DNA from: Rhodococcus qingshengii JCM 15477 | Lineage (GTDB): Bacteria > Actinomycetota > Actinomycetes > Mycobacteriales > Mycobacteriaceae | NCBI RefSeq assembly: GCF_023221595.1 | Contig: NZ_CP096563.1 | Coordinates: forward strand, 372,001 to 436,000 | DNA length: 64,000 nt | Reading direction: 5' to 3' | Shown: positions 44,785 to 55,353 of the stretch, in pieces | How positions within the stretch are numbered: the first letter of the stretch is position 1 | How the letters are laid out: every line of letters starts with the position of its first letter | Notes under the pieces: generated by a model | The model's input: the letters and a program-made list of their open reading frames with translations, nothing else | What the model was told of the DNA's origin: nothing | The model's database searches: none | Translations under genes and position numbers: made by a program

Positions 44785-45564
44785 TTACGCGACCGCGTCT
44801 CCCTCTGCTAGCGCGACGACGGTATCCGACCCGTGCCAGTCGGGGGCTTGAGTTCGGAGTAGAGCTGCCGGGGTCAGTGACGAGATTCGGCGGCATTCAC
44901 GAGTCAAATGGGCCTGATCGCTGAATCCGCAGTGCGCTGCGGATTCAGCGAGTCCCAGCGCGGGTCGACTGCGAGCGAGCGCCATGAAGCGCTGGAGGCG
45001 CAGGATCGAGCGCAGCGTTGCCGGGCCGTATCCGAAGGCGTCGTTGCATCGACGTTGGAGTTGGCGCGAAGTCAGTGCCGCCGCGTCGGCGAGAGAGCTG
45101 ACATTCCACGAATGTTCGGACAGTGCGGTGCGAACGTGGTTGATCACCGGATCGTGACGGAAACTCGAACTTACCCAACTCCGAACAGCGCTTTCGAGGA
45201 TGGAGACCTGTTCGTGGTCTTCGGAATTTTCCAAGCGGTTCAACAGTATTCGTTCCGTGCGTGCGTCGGTTACATCGCTGAGATCGGCGCGAGAATCCCG
45301 AAGCTCGGACGCCGAGGTTCGCAACATCGGCGATGCCGATCCAGGGCGGAATCGAACACCCACGGAGCGTGTTCCGGGCGGAAGAGTGAATGACCATGCA
45401 GCGGTTTCGGGGCCACAGACGCGTATGCCGACGCCGCGTATCCACAGCACGTCCATGCAAGCATCGGGCACGAGGAGGTGTTCTCCTTCTGCGCACGCCG
45501 TCCAGCCACACACCAGGATGTCGGAGAGATCCGGGGCGACCGATTGTGGTGTGTACCAACCCAT
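44785..45564 (-). CDS. AraC family regulator
   Basis: A 259-residue protein with a sensor-like N-terminal region (about 1-140; DUF6597-type, with VPDACMDVLW) and an AraC double helix-turn-helix at about 155-245. It is convergent with the MFS gene; a GC-rich dyad (about 44775-44797) covers the joint 3' ends and may end both transcripts. Its targets are not clear from position. Confidence 0.85.
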   Translation of the reverse strand: MGWYTPQSVAPDLSDILVCGWTACAEGEHLLVPDACMDVLWIRGVGIRVCGPETAAWSFTLPPGTRSVGVRFRPGSASPMLRTSASELRDSRADLSDVTDARTERILLNRLENSEDHEQVSILESAVRSWVSSSFRHDPVINHVRTALSEHSWNVSSLADAAALTSRQLQRRCNDAFGYGPATLRSILRLQRFMALARSRPALGLAESAAHCGFSDQAHLTRECRRISSLTPAALLRTQAPDWHGSDTVVALAEGDAVA

Positions 45565-45603
45565 GACAAGAGCTTATCGAGCGGCACCGACACGAAGGCG
45601 ACT

Positions 45604-46275
45604 TCAGTCGACCGGGCCGAAGCGGTATCCGAATCCCCTGATGGTTTTGATGTACTTCGGTTTCGCGGGATCGGATTCGAGTTTGGACCGCAGGCTGAGA
45701 ATGGTTGCGTCGACTACACGCGTCCTTTCGTGGTCGGAACCCCACACGTTTCGGATCAGGTGATCACGTGAGAACACGCGCCCAGGCTCGGTCGACAGCT
45801 CCAGGAGCACCCGCCATTCTGTCCGGCTGAGGACCAGCAGCTTTCCGCCCATCGTCGCCGTCATCGCACGTCGATCGAGGAGCAGGTCACCGTGACGTTG
45901 GTGTTTGCCGGGGGCGGGATGTGCGGTTTCACGAAGGATTGCGGTGACCCGAAGATCGAGCGCGTGAGAATCGATCGGGTTCAGCACAAAGTCCGAGACA
46001 GCGCGATGTGGTGCTTCGTCGATGTCCTCGTAGGTATCCACCAGCATCATGATCGGCATCGAACTGCGCAAGCGGATCTGCCGTGCGATCTCGTAGCCGT
46101 CGATGTCCGGCAGAAGGAGATCGATCACGGCGATATCGAAACTGTCGGTGTCCAGGTCATCGAGTAGGCGGCGCCCGGTGCGGACGAGCTGTATCTGGTG
46201 CCCGAAATGTATTAATTCGGTACCGAGTGTCTGGGCAAGCTCCGAACGGTCGGTAGCTGCAAGTATCAAGCTCAC
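45604..46275 (-). CDS. OmpR-type response regulator with an atypical receiver
   Basis: A 223-residue protein. I chose GTG 46275, which follows GGGAGG. The receiver keeps the phospho-acceptor D52 (IDLLLPD) but has a single acidic residue at the start (LAATDRSE, usual DD), and asparagine N99 replaces the conserved lysine (VLNPID, usual TKPF). Normal phosphorylation switching is therefore doubtful. A winged-helix DNA-binding domain fills residues 125-220. No histidine kinase gene is adjacent, so it is an orphan. Confidence 0.85.
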   Translation of the reverse strand: MSLILAATDRSELAQTLGTELIHFGHQIQLVRTGRRLLDDLDTDSFDIAVIDLLLPDIDGYEIARQIRLRSSMPIMMLVDTYEDIDEAPHRAVSDFVLNPIDSHALDLRVTAILRETAHPAPGKHQRHGDLLLDRRAMTATMGGKLLVLSRTEWRVLLELSTEPGRVFSRDHLIRNVWGSDHERTRVVDATILSLRSKLESDPAKPKYIKTIRGFGYRFGPVD

Positions 46276-46409
46276 GTGAAATCCTCCCCCCGAAGGTGTT
46301 ACTAGTCGTAACAGCTTGCATTCTGGCAGATCATCGACCGCGGGACCAGACATAGGGCGGCCGATCGGAAGTCGAGGGAACCGGGGGCGTTCGTCGCTAG
46401 ACTTCTTTC

Positions 46410-46718
46410 ATGGGCACTCTGTTCGCGTTGACGCTGCCAGGCTTGCTCGTGCTGCTGGTCCTGTTCGCTTTCGCCGAGACTCTCTGGAACCGGCTCACCG
46501 GCGGCCGGGCACTGCCGTGGACTCGGGGACGTACGACTCGTCCGGTCTCGGCCGCGGGCTTCGAAGAGGTTGCTGCCCTGTTTCAGGGGTCCAAGCATCA
46601 TGAATTCGAACAGCGTCAGAGCGCATTGATGCATCGTGAGGACGGAACGGACGGTGACCCGCCGTGGGTGTCTGTCGATCCGGAAGCTAACAAGGTCGTT
46701 CTCCGTCGACGGAGTTGA
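46410..46718 (+). CDS. Small membrane protein of unknown function
   Basis: A 102-residue protein with one N-terminal helix (about residues 4-22) and a polar C-terminal part with a charged tail, matching the actinobacterial DUF6191-like pattern (FEEVAALFQGSKHHEFEQR). Its last codons lie in a 26-bp tandem repeat. Function unknown. Confidence 0.7.
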   Translation: MGTLFALTLPGLLVLLVLFAFAETLWNRLTGGRALPWTRGRTTRPVSAAGFEEVAALFQGSKHHEFEQRQSALMHREDGTDGDPPWVSVDPEANKVVLRRRS

Positions 46719-46777
46719 CAGTCGTCAACAGTCGACGGAGTTGACAGTCGCCGACAGACGACGGAGTTGACAGTCGG
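46705..46777 (+). repeat. 26-bp tandem repeat, almost three copies
   Basis: Units starting at 46705, 46731 and 46757 share GACGGAGTTGACAGTCG. The third is incomplete. The array covers the stop codon of the small membrane protein gene and ends just before the pentapeptide-repeat gene stop. Confidence 0.85.
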
Positions 46778-46779
46778 GT

Positions 46780-47598
46780 TCAGGCCCAGTGGCTGGGGCG
46801 GGTCAGTGAATCGGGAAGTGTGGTAGCCGAATCGCCGATCGCCCCGTTGATCTGGAACTGAGTGAGAAAGATACTGCCGCGGAGTTTTGTGCCGCGAATG
46901 TCGGTGCCGCGTAAGTCTGCACCGATCAGATCGGCTCGATCGAGTTCGCAGTCGCGGAGGTCTGCACCGATCAGGTAACTCCCGCGAAAGTTGGCCCCAC
47001 GTAGATCGGAACCACGAAATTTGGCGCCGATGAGGTCTGCGCCGCGGTGGTCGAGTTTTCGACCCTTCTTGGTTGAGATCGGTGAGCGCACAAGGTTACT
47101 CGTCTGCAAGAGCAGTGTGTTGACTGCCGCTCGGTGTGCTGAGACGTCGACGGCTCGAATCTGCGAAGGTGTGCCGTTGGTCAGGCTTTCCGTCTCTGCG
47201 AGTGCAGCGTCGAGTTCCTTTCGTATCGAGTGGGTTTGCTTCAGCGAGCGGGCTTCGGCGAGATACCAGAGCAGTTCGTGCAACTGGCGTATGACAGGGA
47301 AGGTTTCGAACATGTCTGACGCGGTCTCCGGGGCATCACGCCAGCTGACGCCGTCGTAGGTCTGCTGTGAAACCTTCTGTCCCGCACCGAAACAGTCGTA
47401 GACGGTGCAACCGGTGAAGCCCTTCTTTCGCAATCCGGTGTGAATGCCGCAACGGAAATCCTGCTGCAGGTTCTTGCAGGGGTCGCCGGCATTCTTGTTG
47501 GTCGCGAAGTCGGAGGACTTGGAAAAGGGGAGTGCGACGCAGCACAGACCGAAGCAACTGCTGCAATCTGCGAGCAGATTGGTCTGGCCGGCAATCAC
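46780..47598 (-). CDS. Pentapeptide-repeat protein
   Basis: A 272-residue protein from GTG 47598 behind GGGAG. A longer frame exists upstream but has no family character. The N-terminal part is cysteine-rich (DCSSCFGLCC, DPCKNL, FRCGIH, GCTVYDC), perhaps a metal site. The C-terminal third (about 185-245) is a right-handed helix of A(D/N)LRG-type pentapeptides. Some pentapeptide proteins mimic DNA and protect gyrase; no such role is shown here. Confidence 0.78.
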   Translation of the reverse strand: MIAGQTNLLADCSSCFGLCCVALPFSKSSDFATNKNAGDPCKNLQQDFRCGIHTGLRKKGFTGCTVYDCFGAGQKVSQQTYDGVSWRDAPETASDMFETFPVIRQLHELLWYLAEARSLKQTHSIRKELDAALAETESLTNGTPSQIRAVDVSAHRAAVNTLLLQTSNLVRSPISTKKGRKLDHRGADLIGAKFRGSDLRGANFRGSYLIGADLRDCELDRADLIGADLRGTDIRGTKLRGSIFLTQFQINGAIGDSATTLPDSLTRPSHWA

Positions 47599-47654
47599 GC
47601 GTACTCCCGATGGTTGGGTTGGACGGAAAGTCTGTCCTCGGGTTTGTGAGTCTG

Positions 47655-47927
47655 TCAAACGAAATTGCGTGGTTCGGCAGCAAGAAGTCCAGCGGTTCCG
47701 AGGTCGTATCCCGCGCAAATTGCGGGGTACCAATCCGGCAGACGTGATTCTGGACCACGCTCGTGAAGTAGGTCGAAAATCGGGTGGACGGCCCAGCTCG
47801 CTGCAACCAATCGCCGTGCGGTACCCGGCGGCAGAACCAGTGCGCCGACGAAGACCACAAATGTTGCGGCCTCTGCACTCCATTCGCGAGTGGGAATGGA
47901 AACGTCGATCGTGCGCCCAATCGCCAC
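47655..47927 (-). CDS. Short membrane protein, possibly an N-terminally truncated remnant
   Basis: A 90-residue frame with about two hydrophobic segments and the pattern HPIFDLLH...WYPAICAGYDL, which I recognise as the C-terminal half of a small actinobacterial membrane protein family. The usual first helices are missing, and the Fic gene ends only 26 bp upstream, so this is either a minimal version or a remnant. Confidence 0.45.
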   Translation of the reverse strand: MAIGRTIDVSIPTREWSAEAATFVVFVGALVLPPGTARRLVAASWAVHPIFDLLHERGPESRLPDWYPAICAGYDLGTAGLLAAEPRNFV

Positions 47928-47953
47928 CTAGCCCATCTGCGACCTGGCGAAAA

Positions 47954-49219
47954 TCACTCCCCATCCAGATCGAGGAGCGATACCCCCCGTGCCGTGAGCC
48001 GGAAGCGCAGCGGTCTCTTCGTAACCGTCTCAATGATCCCGGCATCGTCCAGGCGCTGAAGTCGCGGGCGGGCGAACTGGCTGGATCGACCCACCACCTC
48101 GACCAGGGTGTTCAACTTGATGGCGCGGTTCGCCTCGAAGCAGTGGGTCTGACCCAGGGTGAACAGGACTGCGCCGATGTGGTTGCTATCAACCGGCGGC
48201 GTCGACTCGCGATCGAGTCCCAAGTTCAGCGGAAATTCCTCATCCTCCACCAGAACGCGGATACGCGCCTCGAGTGTGTCGATCTTATGCCGCCTCTCGG
48301 AGAGGTCGAGCAGCAGTCGATGTTGCGCCTCGGCGATGATCTCCAGCATATCGATCAGGTAGGGCGTCAGATCTCCGCGGTTCAATGGATTCTCCGCGTC
48401 AGAGAATGCTTTGTAGTAACGATCCTTGTTGTCGGCGACGGTCGCCGACAATGCCAGGCTCGCATACGGAGCCAACACCTGTCGAAGGTCCAGCGCGAGA
48501 AGGTAGCGTCCGGTTCGGCCGTTGCCGTCGTAGAACGGGTGCGTGTACTCGAAGATGAAGTGCGCGACCACTGCCCTGATCAGTCGTGGAATCGAGTCGT
48601 CGCCCCCCTGGCTCAGCATGAGGGTCAGCGCGTCGTCGATCGCTGACTCGGGTACCACACCGGTGTGCACGACCTTGATTCCTGACGTGATCGATACTGG
48701 CCCTTGCCGGAACCGCTTCCCATCGGGGGCGTCCTCGTCGCGAATCTCGCCCCGAGTTACCGCGTCGTAGACGTCTCGGATGTCGTCGAGCGTCTGCGGA
48801 CTCTCGGCCTGGTCGTTGCCGATATTGAGATAGAGCCGCGCCATCTCGGCGAACCGCTTGTTCGCGAGGGGTTGCTCCGCCCACACCATCTCGATTGCCT
48901 CGCTGATCTCCTTCCGGGTTGAGCGGACCTGTTCGATCTCGTTCGTTGCCTGGATCTCGTCGATCACCATGCGATGCAGGTAGTGGGTGCGCGCGAGGGC
49001 CGGCAGCCCGTTCCACTCAGCCCGGATCTTCGGCTCGAAGCTCATGATCCGTTCGATCAGCGCTGCGACTTCGGGTGTCATCAGTGCGAACGTCGAGTGT
49101 TCGCCGATCAGTAGGTCCCAGTGGACGGCGGCGGGAGAATCGCGTCGCGCTCGCTCCTCAGCATCGGCACCAGCACGATCTCGTTGGTGAAAGATCGATT
49201 TCAACGTCCTGTACGCCAT
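47954..49219 (-). CDS. Fic family protein (AMP-transferase type) with internal inhibitory helix
   Basis: A 421-residue protein from ATG 49219 behind GGGAGAG. The Fic core has the complete motif HPFYDGNGRTGR (H227), so it should transfer AMP, or another nucleotide part, to a target protein. TNEIEQ at 92-97 resembles the class II inhibitory motif (S/T)xxxE(G/N), with E96 as the blocking glutamate and glutamine at the last position. A winged-helix domain at about 340-420 suggests DNA binding. A 9-bp palindrome lies 54 bp upstream. No separate antitoxin gene is seen. Confidence 0.9.
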   Translation of the reverse strand: MAYRTLKSIFHQRDRAGADAEERARRDSPAAVHWDLLIGEHSTFALMTPEVAALIERIMSFEPKIRAEWNGLPALARTHYLHRMVIDEIQATNEIEQVRSTRKEISEAIEMVWAEQPLANKRFAEMARLYLNIGNDQAESPQTLDDIRDVYDAVTRGEIRDEDAPDGKRFRQGPVSITSGIKVVHTGVVPESAIDDALTLMLSQGGDDSIPRLIRAVVAHFIFEYTHPFYDGNGRTGRYLLALDLRQVLAPYASLALSATVADNKDRYYKAFSDAENPLNRGDLTPYLIDMLEIIAEAQHRLLLDLSERRHKIDTLEARIRVLVEDEEFPLNLGLDRESTPPVDSNHIGAVLFTLGQTHCFEANRAIKLNTLVEVVGRSSQFARPRLQRLDDAGIIETVTKRPLRFRLTARGVSLLDLDGE

Positions 49220-49272
49220 CTGGTCTCTCCCTGTATCCACGCTATATTGCCGCCTTGCTTTCCATGCCTATC

Positions 49273-49296
49273 TTATCCAGAATGGGATCTGGATAA
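49273..49296. promoter_or_regulatory. Palindrome before the Fic gene, candidate autoregulatory operator
   Basis: TTATCCAGA (49273-49281) and TCTGGATAA (49288-49296) are perfect arms around 6 bases. The region is AT-rich compared with its surroundings and carries the likely Fic promoter. Confidence 0.65.
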
Positions 49297-49534
49297 ATAA
49301 GACTTGCGGCGCGGGTGTCATTTCATGACCAACGCGGGCTGCAGGAGCAGATGTGGCCATAGCTTCCCGAATCGGGTTCGGGCCATCGGCGGGCCACTCG
49401 AAATCACGCAGCAGCATTCCGATTCGGCGCGCTGCGGGATCGAAACCACCACGAGTCGGCAGACCGTCTGAGCTCGCAGAACATCGAGCTGAACCGAGAC
49501 CCTGTTGCATTACTCGTTGCATGAGGACAGAAAA
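49297..49534. other. Intergenic stretch without a supported gene
   Basis: About 240 bp between the Fic promoter and the tRNA terminator. An 84-codon open frame on the minus strand covers it, but it shows no family features and no good ribosome site. Confidence 0.5.
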
Positions 49535-49574
49535 GAACCCCTGTGAACCGCTTCTCAGCAGTTCACAGGGGTTC
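49535..49574 (-). terminator. Terminator of the tRNA-Ser gene
   Basis: A perfect 14-bp stem (49535-49548 with 49561-49574) and a 12-base loop. On the minus strand it comes 6 bases after the tRNA and is followed by TTTTCTG. Confidence 0.85.
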
Positions 49575-49580
49575 CTTTGG

Positions 49581-51235
<1,655 letters not shown>

Positions 51236-51333
51236 GTTCTCGAAGCGGCGTGCCCGGTCGGTACTTTTCGGTCTTGTCTTGTACCGTTCGGAGCATCAAT
51301 TCCCGACATAGGGTGTAAATCCCGGAGGTTGTA

Positions 51334-52689
51334 GTGACGGGCGCGATCAACGCTTCGGATGGGCCTTCTTTCGAGGCGCACACCGCGAAATCAGAGTCGG
51401 TCATCGAAGCTGACATACCGCGACGCACCCTCCGTGTCGGTGTTCTCGGATTCTCTGTACTCGGTGTTCTGGCAGTCGCGTCCGTGCTGATGGTTCTTTT
51501 CGCCGTGCCGATGAATACGCGGTACTGGGGGATCTTCGAAAATTTCCTCGATCTCGACGTCTACCGCCACGGCGGCAGCGTTGTGGTTCAGGGCCTTCCG
51601 TTGTACGACGGGCCAGTCCTGGACGGAATGATGTTCACGTACACCCCGTTTGCGGCTTTGCTGTTCACGGTGTGGGCGGTGCTCTCGTTCAAACAGGCGA
51701 TTGTTGTGTGGACGGGTTTGAACATCGCTGCGTTGTTCGCAGTGATCTTGTTGTGCTGGAAGTACCTCGGTTATCGGCTCGACGTGAAGGCGTACGCCGT
51801 GAGTGCGTTGGCGACGACGATCTTTCTGTTCATGGAACCGATACGTACGACGCTCTGGCTCGGGCAGATCAACATCTTCCTGCTGCTCTTGATCGTGTGG
51901 GACCTCGGTCGGGACGAGAAGAGTCGGCTCCGAGGAATCGGGGCAGGCATCGCCGCCGGCGTGAAGCTCACTCCGGCCTTCTTCTGGGCGTACCTCTTCA
52001 TCACTCGTCAATGGCGTGCGTTGGTGACGGCCGTCGTGACGTTCGCTGCGACCGTTGCGATCGGCTTCGTCGTGATCTACAACGATGCGTACAAGTACTG
52101 GACCGGCACTCTTGTCGACAGCGAACGCGTCGGACCGACGGATGCTCCGAGCAACCAGTCCGTGTCCGGTCTGATCGCTCAGCTCACTCACACTCCGACG
52201 CCGTCGCGGGTCCTGGTTCTAGTCTTCAGTGCGCTGGCGGTATGCCTCGGACTCGGTGCCGCGTGGATTGCTCACCGGCACGGCCAGAAATTGCTCGGCC
52301 TCACCATGACGGGGTTGACTGCGACCACTGTCTCGCCGTTCTCGTGGGGCCATCACTGGGTGTGGTTCGTCCCGCTGGTCGTCCTCGCCGCGCACTACGC
52401 GATGGTGTCGAAGAAGCGCTGGGCGTGGGTGGCGCCGTTCGTTTTCCTGCTCCCGGTCTTGAACTGGTCTCACACCTGGTGGGACCCGTCGGTCATTCCG
52501 GGTACGGATCGCTTCATCGGAATGGGCCTGTTCATGTTCGTGCCGCCCGAGTATCTGCGGATTCCGACCGTCGGCGTCTACCTCTGGGTCTTCACGCTTG
52601 CCGCGGTCTCGACGGTGGTTCTGTTCGGCTGGAAGAAGTGGAAGATTCCGGCCCCGGATGCGTCGGCGCCGGTCACAACTGCCGCCTGA
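51334..52689 (+). CDS. GT87 family polyprenyl-phosphomannose-dependent mannosyltransferase
   Basis: A 451-residue, roughly ten-helix membrane protein starting at GTG 51334 behind GGAGG. DLDVYRHGG with its first-loop aspartate and the later GVKLTPAFFW pattern are typical of GT87 (alpha-1,2-mannosyltransferases such as PimE and related Rv enzymes). It would act outside the membrane on phosphatidylinositol mannosides or lipoarabinomannan. A 35-residue polar N terminus precedes the first helix. Likely monocistronic with the HhH gene 18 bp later. Confidence 0.85.
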   Translation: MTGAINASDGPSFEAHTAKSESVIEADIPRRTLRVGVLGFSVLGVLAVASVLMVLFAVPMNTRYWGIFENFLDLDVYRHGGSVVVQGLPLYDGPVLDGMMFTYTPFAALLFTVWAVLSFKQAIVVWTGLNIAALFAVILLCWKYLGYRLDVKAYAVSALATTIFLFMEPIRTTLWLGQINIFLLLLIVWDLGRDEKSRLRGIGAGIAAGVKLTPAFFWAYLFITRQWRALVTAVVTFAATVAIGFVVIYNDAYKYWTGTLVDSERVGPTDAPSNQSVSGLIAQLTHTPTPSRVLVLVFSALAVCLGLGAAWIAHRHGQKLLGLTMTGLTATTVSPFSWGHHWVWFVPLVVLAAHYAMVSKKRWAWVAPFVFLLPVLNWSHTWWDPSVIPGTDRFIGMGLFMFVPPEYLRIPTVGVYLWVFTLAAVSTVVLFGWKKWKIPAPDASAPVTTAA

Positions 52690-52707
52690 CGTGGCAGTAT
52701 CGGACTC

Positions 52708-53289
52708 ATGGCACTTCAACTGAACCTTGTCGGTGACCCCGAAGCTGATGCTCTCCTCGCCGAGGACCCGTTGGCGTTGTTGATCGGAATGCTTCTCGAT
52801 CAACAGGTTCCGATGGAAACGGCCTTCCTCGGTCCGAAGAAGCTGGCGGATCGGCTCAGCGGTATCGACGTCAGGCGTATCGCCGACATGGACACCGACG
52901 AGTTCATCGCCGTCTGTGCCGAGCCTCCGGCTGTGCACCGATTCCCCAAGTCGATGGGCGAGCGTATCCAGCTCATGTGCCAGTTCATCGTCGAGAACTA
53001 CGACGGCGACACCGCGGCGATCTGGACTTCGGGAAATCCCGACGGCAAGGAAGTGCTGAAGCGGCTCAAAGCCCTACCCGGTTACGGGGATCAGAAAGCC
53101 CGGATCTTCCTGGCGTTGCTCGGAAAACAGATCGGCGTCGAGCCGAAAGGTTGGCGCCAAGCGGCCGGCGACTACGGGCTCGAAGGTTCGAGGCGCTCGA
53201 TTGCAGACGTGGTCGACGAACAGTCTTTGCTCGAGGTCCGCGAGTTCAAGAAGGCCGCAAAGGCAGCAGCGAAGGCCGACAAGAAGTAA
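52708..53289 (+). CDS. HhH-GPD type base-excision DNA repair protein
   Basis: A 193-residue protein of the endonuclease III / HhH-GPD fold. The DNA-binding hairpin is LPGYGDQKARIFLALLGK (about 127-144). No Fe-S cysteine cluster is present. It matches the actinobacterial TIGR03252 family, annotated as DNA glycosylase-like; the lesion is unknown. The C terminus is lysine-rich. Confidence 0.85.
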   Translation: MALQLNLVGDPEADALLAEDPLALLIGMLLDQQVPMETAFLGPKKLADRLSGIDVRRIADMDTDEFIAVCAEPPAVHRFPKSMGERIQLMCQFIVENYDGDTAAIWTSGNPDGKEVLKRLKALPGYGDQKARIFLALLGKQIGVEPKGWRQAAGDYGLEGSRRSIADVVDEQSLLEVREFKKAAKAAAKADKK

Positions 53290-53296
53290 GCCGCTT

Positions 53297-54205
53297 TCAG
53301 GATTTCCGGGACCCGCTCGCACGCACTACTTTCATCAGGTCTCCTGCGGGACCCTCGAGCTGACGCGGGGGACGCCACACTGCGCGCAGGGATCGGTCGA
53401 GTTTCAAGCCTTCGACGGCTACCACCCGAAGTTCTCCCTGCTTCACCTGGTCCTCGACGGCCAGCGTGCTCAGTACCGCCGGGCCGACGCCACCGAGCAC
53501 GCTGGTTCGAATCGCGGCCGAACTACCCAGTTCCAACAACGGTGCACCGCGCTCGTATTCGTGTAACGCCAGGTCGAGAGTCGTTCTGGTTCCCGATCCG
53601 GGCTCGCGCACCAGCAGCGGCGTCGCTGCCAGTTCGGCGACGGTCAGCGGCTTTCGTCGACGCGCCCATGGATGATCCGGATGAACGACCACGACCAGCG
53701 AGTCACGCGCGACGGTGACGCTGGACAGGCTCTTCGGAACGGTCGGTGACTCGACGAATCCGAGGTCGCACATTCCCACCTCGACAGCCTCGAGGACGCG
53801 GGTCGAGTTGTAGACCTGAAGGTGGACGGTGACACCAGGATGTAGTGACCGAAAGATACCGAGCCAGGCCGGAATCAGATGTTCGGCGACGGTCATGCTG
53901 GCACACACGGTCAATTCCGCGGATCGTTCGGTCCGCATCCCTTCGGCGACGTCGAGAAGCTGCCTCGAGTTGGCGAGGACGCGGCGCGCCCAGTGGACGA
54001 TGACGGTCCCCTGCGGAGTCAAAGTCGCCCCCGTCGACCTTCGGTGTATGAGTGGCATCCCGAGCTGCCGCTCGAGGGCTTTGACGGCGCGGCTGGCATT
54101 CGGCTGCGCAATGTTTGCTGAACGGCTTGCCGCACTGAGACTTCCGTGATCATCGATGCCGATGAGTAGCTCGAGAGTGGTGAGGTCGGGCCACCGTCTG
54201 GTCAT
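53297..54205 (-). CDS. LysR family regulator (YeiE/CbbR-like)
   Basis: A 302-residue LysR protein: winged helix at 8-65 (GSLSAASRSANIAQPNASRAVKALE) and a two-lobe effector domain at 95-295. It diverges from a YeiH-type transporter gene, the same pairing as yeiE-yeiH in other bacteria, so it very likely controls that gene. A LysR-type T-N11-A palindrome lies in the gap. Confidence 0.9.
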   Translation of the reverse strand: MTRRWPDLTTLELLIGIDDHGSLSAASRSANIAQPNASRAVKALERQLGMPLIHRRSTGATLTPQGTVIVHWARRVLANSRQLLDVAEGMRTERSAELTVCASMTVAEHLIPAWLGIFRSLHPGVTVHLQVYNSTRVLEAVEVGMCDLGFVESPTVPKSLSSVTVARDSLVVVVHPDHPWARRRKPLTVAELAATPLLVREPGSGTRTTLDLALHEYERGAPLLELGSSAAIRTSVLGGVGPAVLSTLAVEDQVKQGELRVVAVEGLKLDRSLRAVWRPPRQLEGPAGDLMKVVRASGSRKS

Positions 54206-54233
54206 GCAAACAGGCTATACCGAACTTCACGTT

Positions 54234-54250
54234 CATATCGATTTGATATG
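54234..54250. promoter_or_regulatory. LysR-type operator between the lysR and yeiH genes
   Basis: CATATC-N5-GATATG is a perfect 17-bp dyad containing a T-N11-A pattern. It lies 28 bp from the LysR start and 56 bp from the YeiH start. Confidence 0.6.
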
Positions 54251-54306
54251 CCGTGATGGTAGAAATCGCCCTACCGGAGCGATGGTGGCTCAAGGACGCT
54301 GGATGA

Positions 54307-55353
54307 GTGAACCGTGATGTGAAGTCCGTGGCCGAGAAACCCGCAGTCGCACCTTCGTCAGAAGTACGACGGTGGTCCAGTGTGGCTGCATTGGTGCCCG
54401 GAGTTGCGTTGTGCGCCTTGGGGGCCACGGTCGCGCTGATAGCCGGTCAGTTCACCTCCGCCGTGAGTCCGTTGCTGATTGCGATCGTGGCGGGTGCGGT
54501 GTTGGCGAATACCGTCTCTTTGCCGGCGAAATTCCAACCTGGCCTGGCATTCTCGGCGAAACGGCTACTTCGGGTGGGTATCGCTCTGCTCGGGCTGCAA
54601 TTGATGTTCTCCGACATCGTCGGTTTGGGCTGGGGAGTGATCGCCGTTGTGGTGGCGATTGTGTTCCTCGGTATCGCCGGGACCATGTATGCCGGAAAAC
54701 TTCTCGGATTGAGTTGGTCGCAGAGAATTCTGATTGCCTGCGGCTTCTCGATCTGTGGCGCTGCCGCCGTGGCTGCTGCGGACGGTGTGGTGAATGCGCG
54801 AGAGGAAGAGTTGCTCACCGCTGTTGCGTTGGTGGTGATCTTCGGAACTCTGATGATTCCGACAATCCCACTGTTGGCCAACGCTTTCGGTATGAACGAG
54901 GTCGGTGCAGGCTTGTGGGCCGGTGGGTCGATCCACGAAGTGGCGCAAGTGGTGGCTGCCGGCAGCGCTCTCGGCGCCACCGCGTTGGGTGTCGCGACCG
55001 TGGTGAAACTTGCGCGCGTGTTGATGTTGGCGCCGGTCATGGCATTTCTGAGTATCCGGCAACGCAGGATGGTCGACAGCACTGCCGCCAAGCGTCCCCC
55101 GCTGATTCCGTTGTTCGTCGTGGCATTCATCGGCTGCATGGGCTTGCGCTCCACGGGCATCTTGCCGGATGAGCTTCTGGGGCTGGCGAAGACGGTGCAG
55201 ACGGCGCTGTTGGCGGCCGCGATGTTCGCACTCGGGCTGGGGGTGCGGTTGAGCGTCATTCGTGGAGTTGGCGCCCGGCCATTCGTGCTGGCCGCGATTT
55301 CCACTGTGTGGGTGGCAACGATCGCCTACGTCGGAGTCGTGCTGGTCAGCTGA
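54307..55353 (+). CDS. YeiH/UPF0324 family membrane transporter
   Basis: A 348-residue membrane protein with about ten helices from GTG 54307. GASIHEVAQV-like GGSIHEVAQVVAAG and CGFSICGAAAVAAADGV are YeiH family motifs. Members are described as putative sulfate or sulfonate-related exporters; the substrate here is not shown. Its 3' end overlaps the convergent AraC gene by 8 bp. Confidence 0.85.
   Translation: MNRDVKSVAEKPAVAPSSEVRRWSSVAALVPGVALCALGATVALIAGQFTSAVSPLLIAIVAGAVLANTVSLPAKFQPGLAFSAKRLLRVGIALLGLQLMFSDIVGLGWGVIAVVVAIVFLGIAGTMYAGKLLGLSWSQRILIACGFSICGAAAVAAADGVVNAREEELLTAVALVVIFGTLMIPTIPLLANAFGMNEVGAGLWAGGSIHEVAQVVAAGSALGATALGVATVVKLARVLMLAPVMAFLSIRQRRMVDSTAAKRPPLIPLFVVAFIGCMGLRSTGILPDELLGLAKTVQTALLAAAMFALGLGVRLSVIRGVGARPFVLAAISTVWVATIAYVGVVLVS

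Noticed and set aside
46705..46777. Possible CRISPR-like array
   Set aside because: Head-to-tail 26-bp units without spacers, only about three copies and no cas genes.
49268..49522. 84-codon minus-strand open frame near the Fic promoter
   Set aside because: No family features, no good ribosome site, and it covers the Fic palindrome region.
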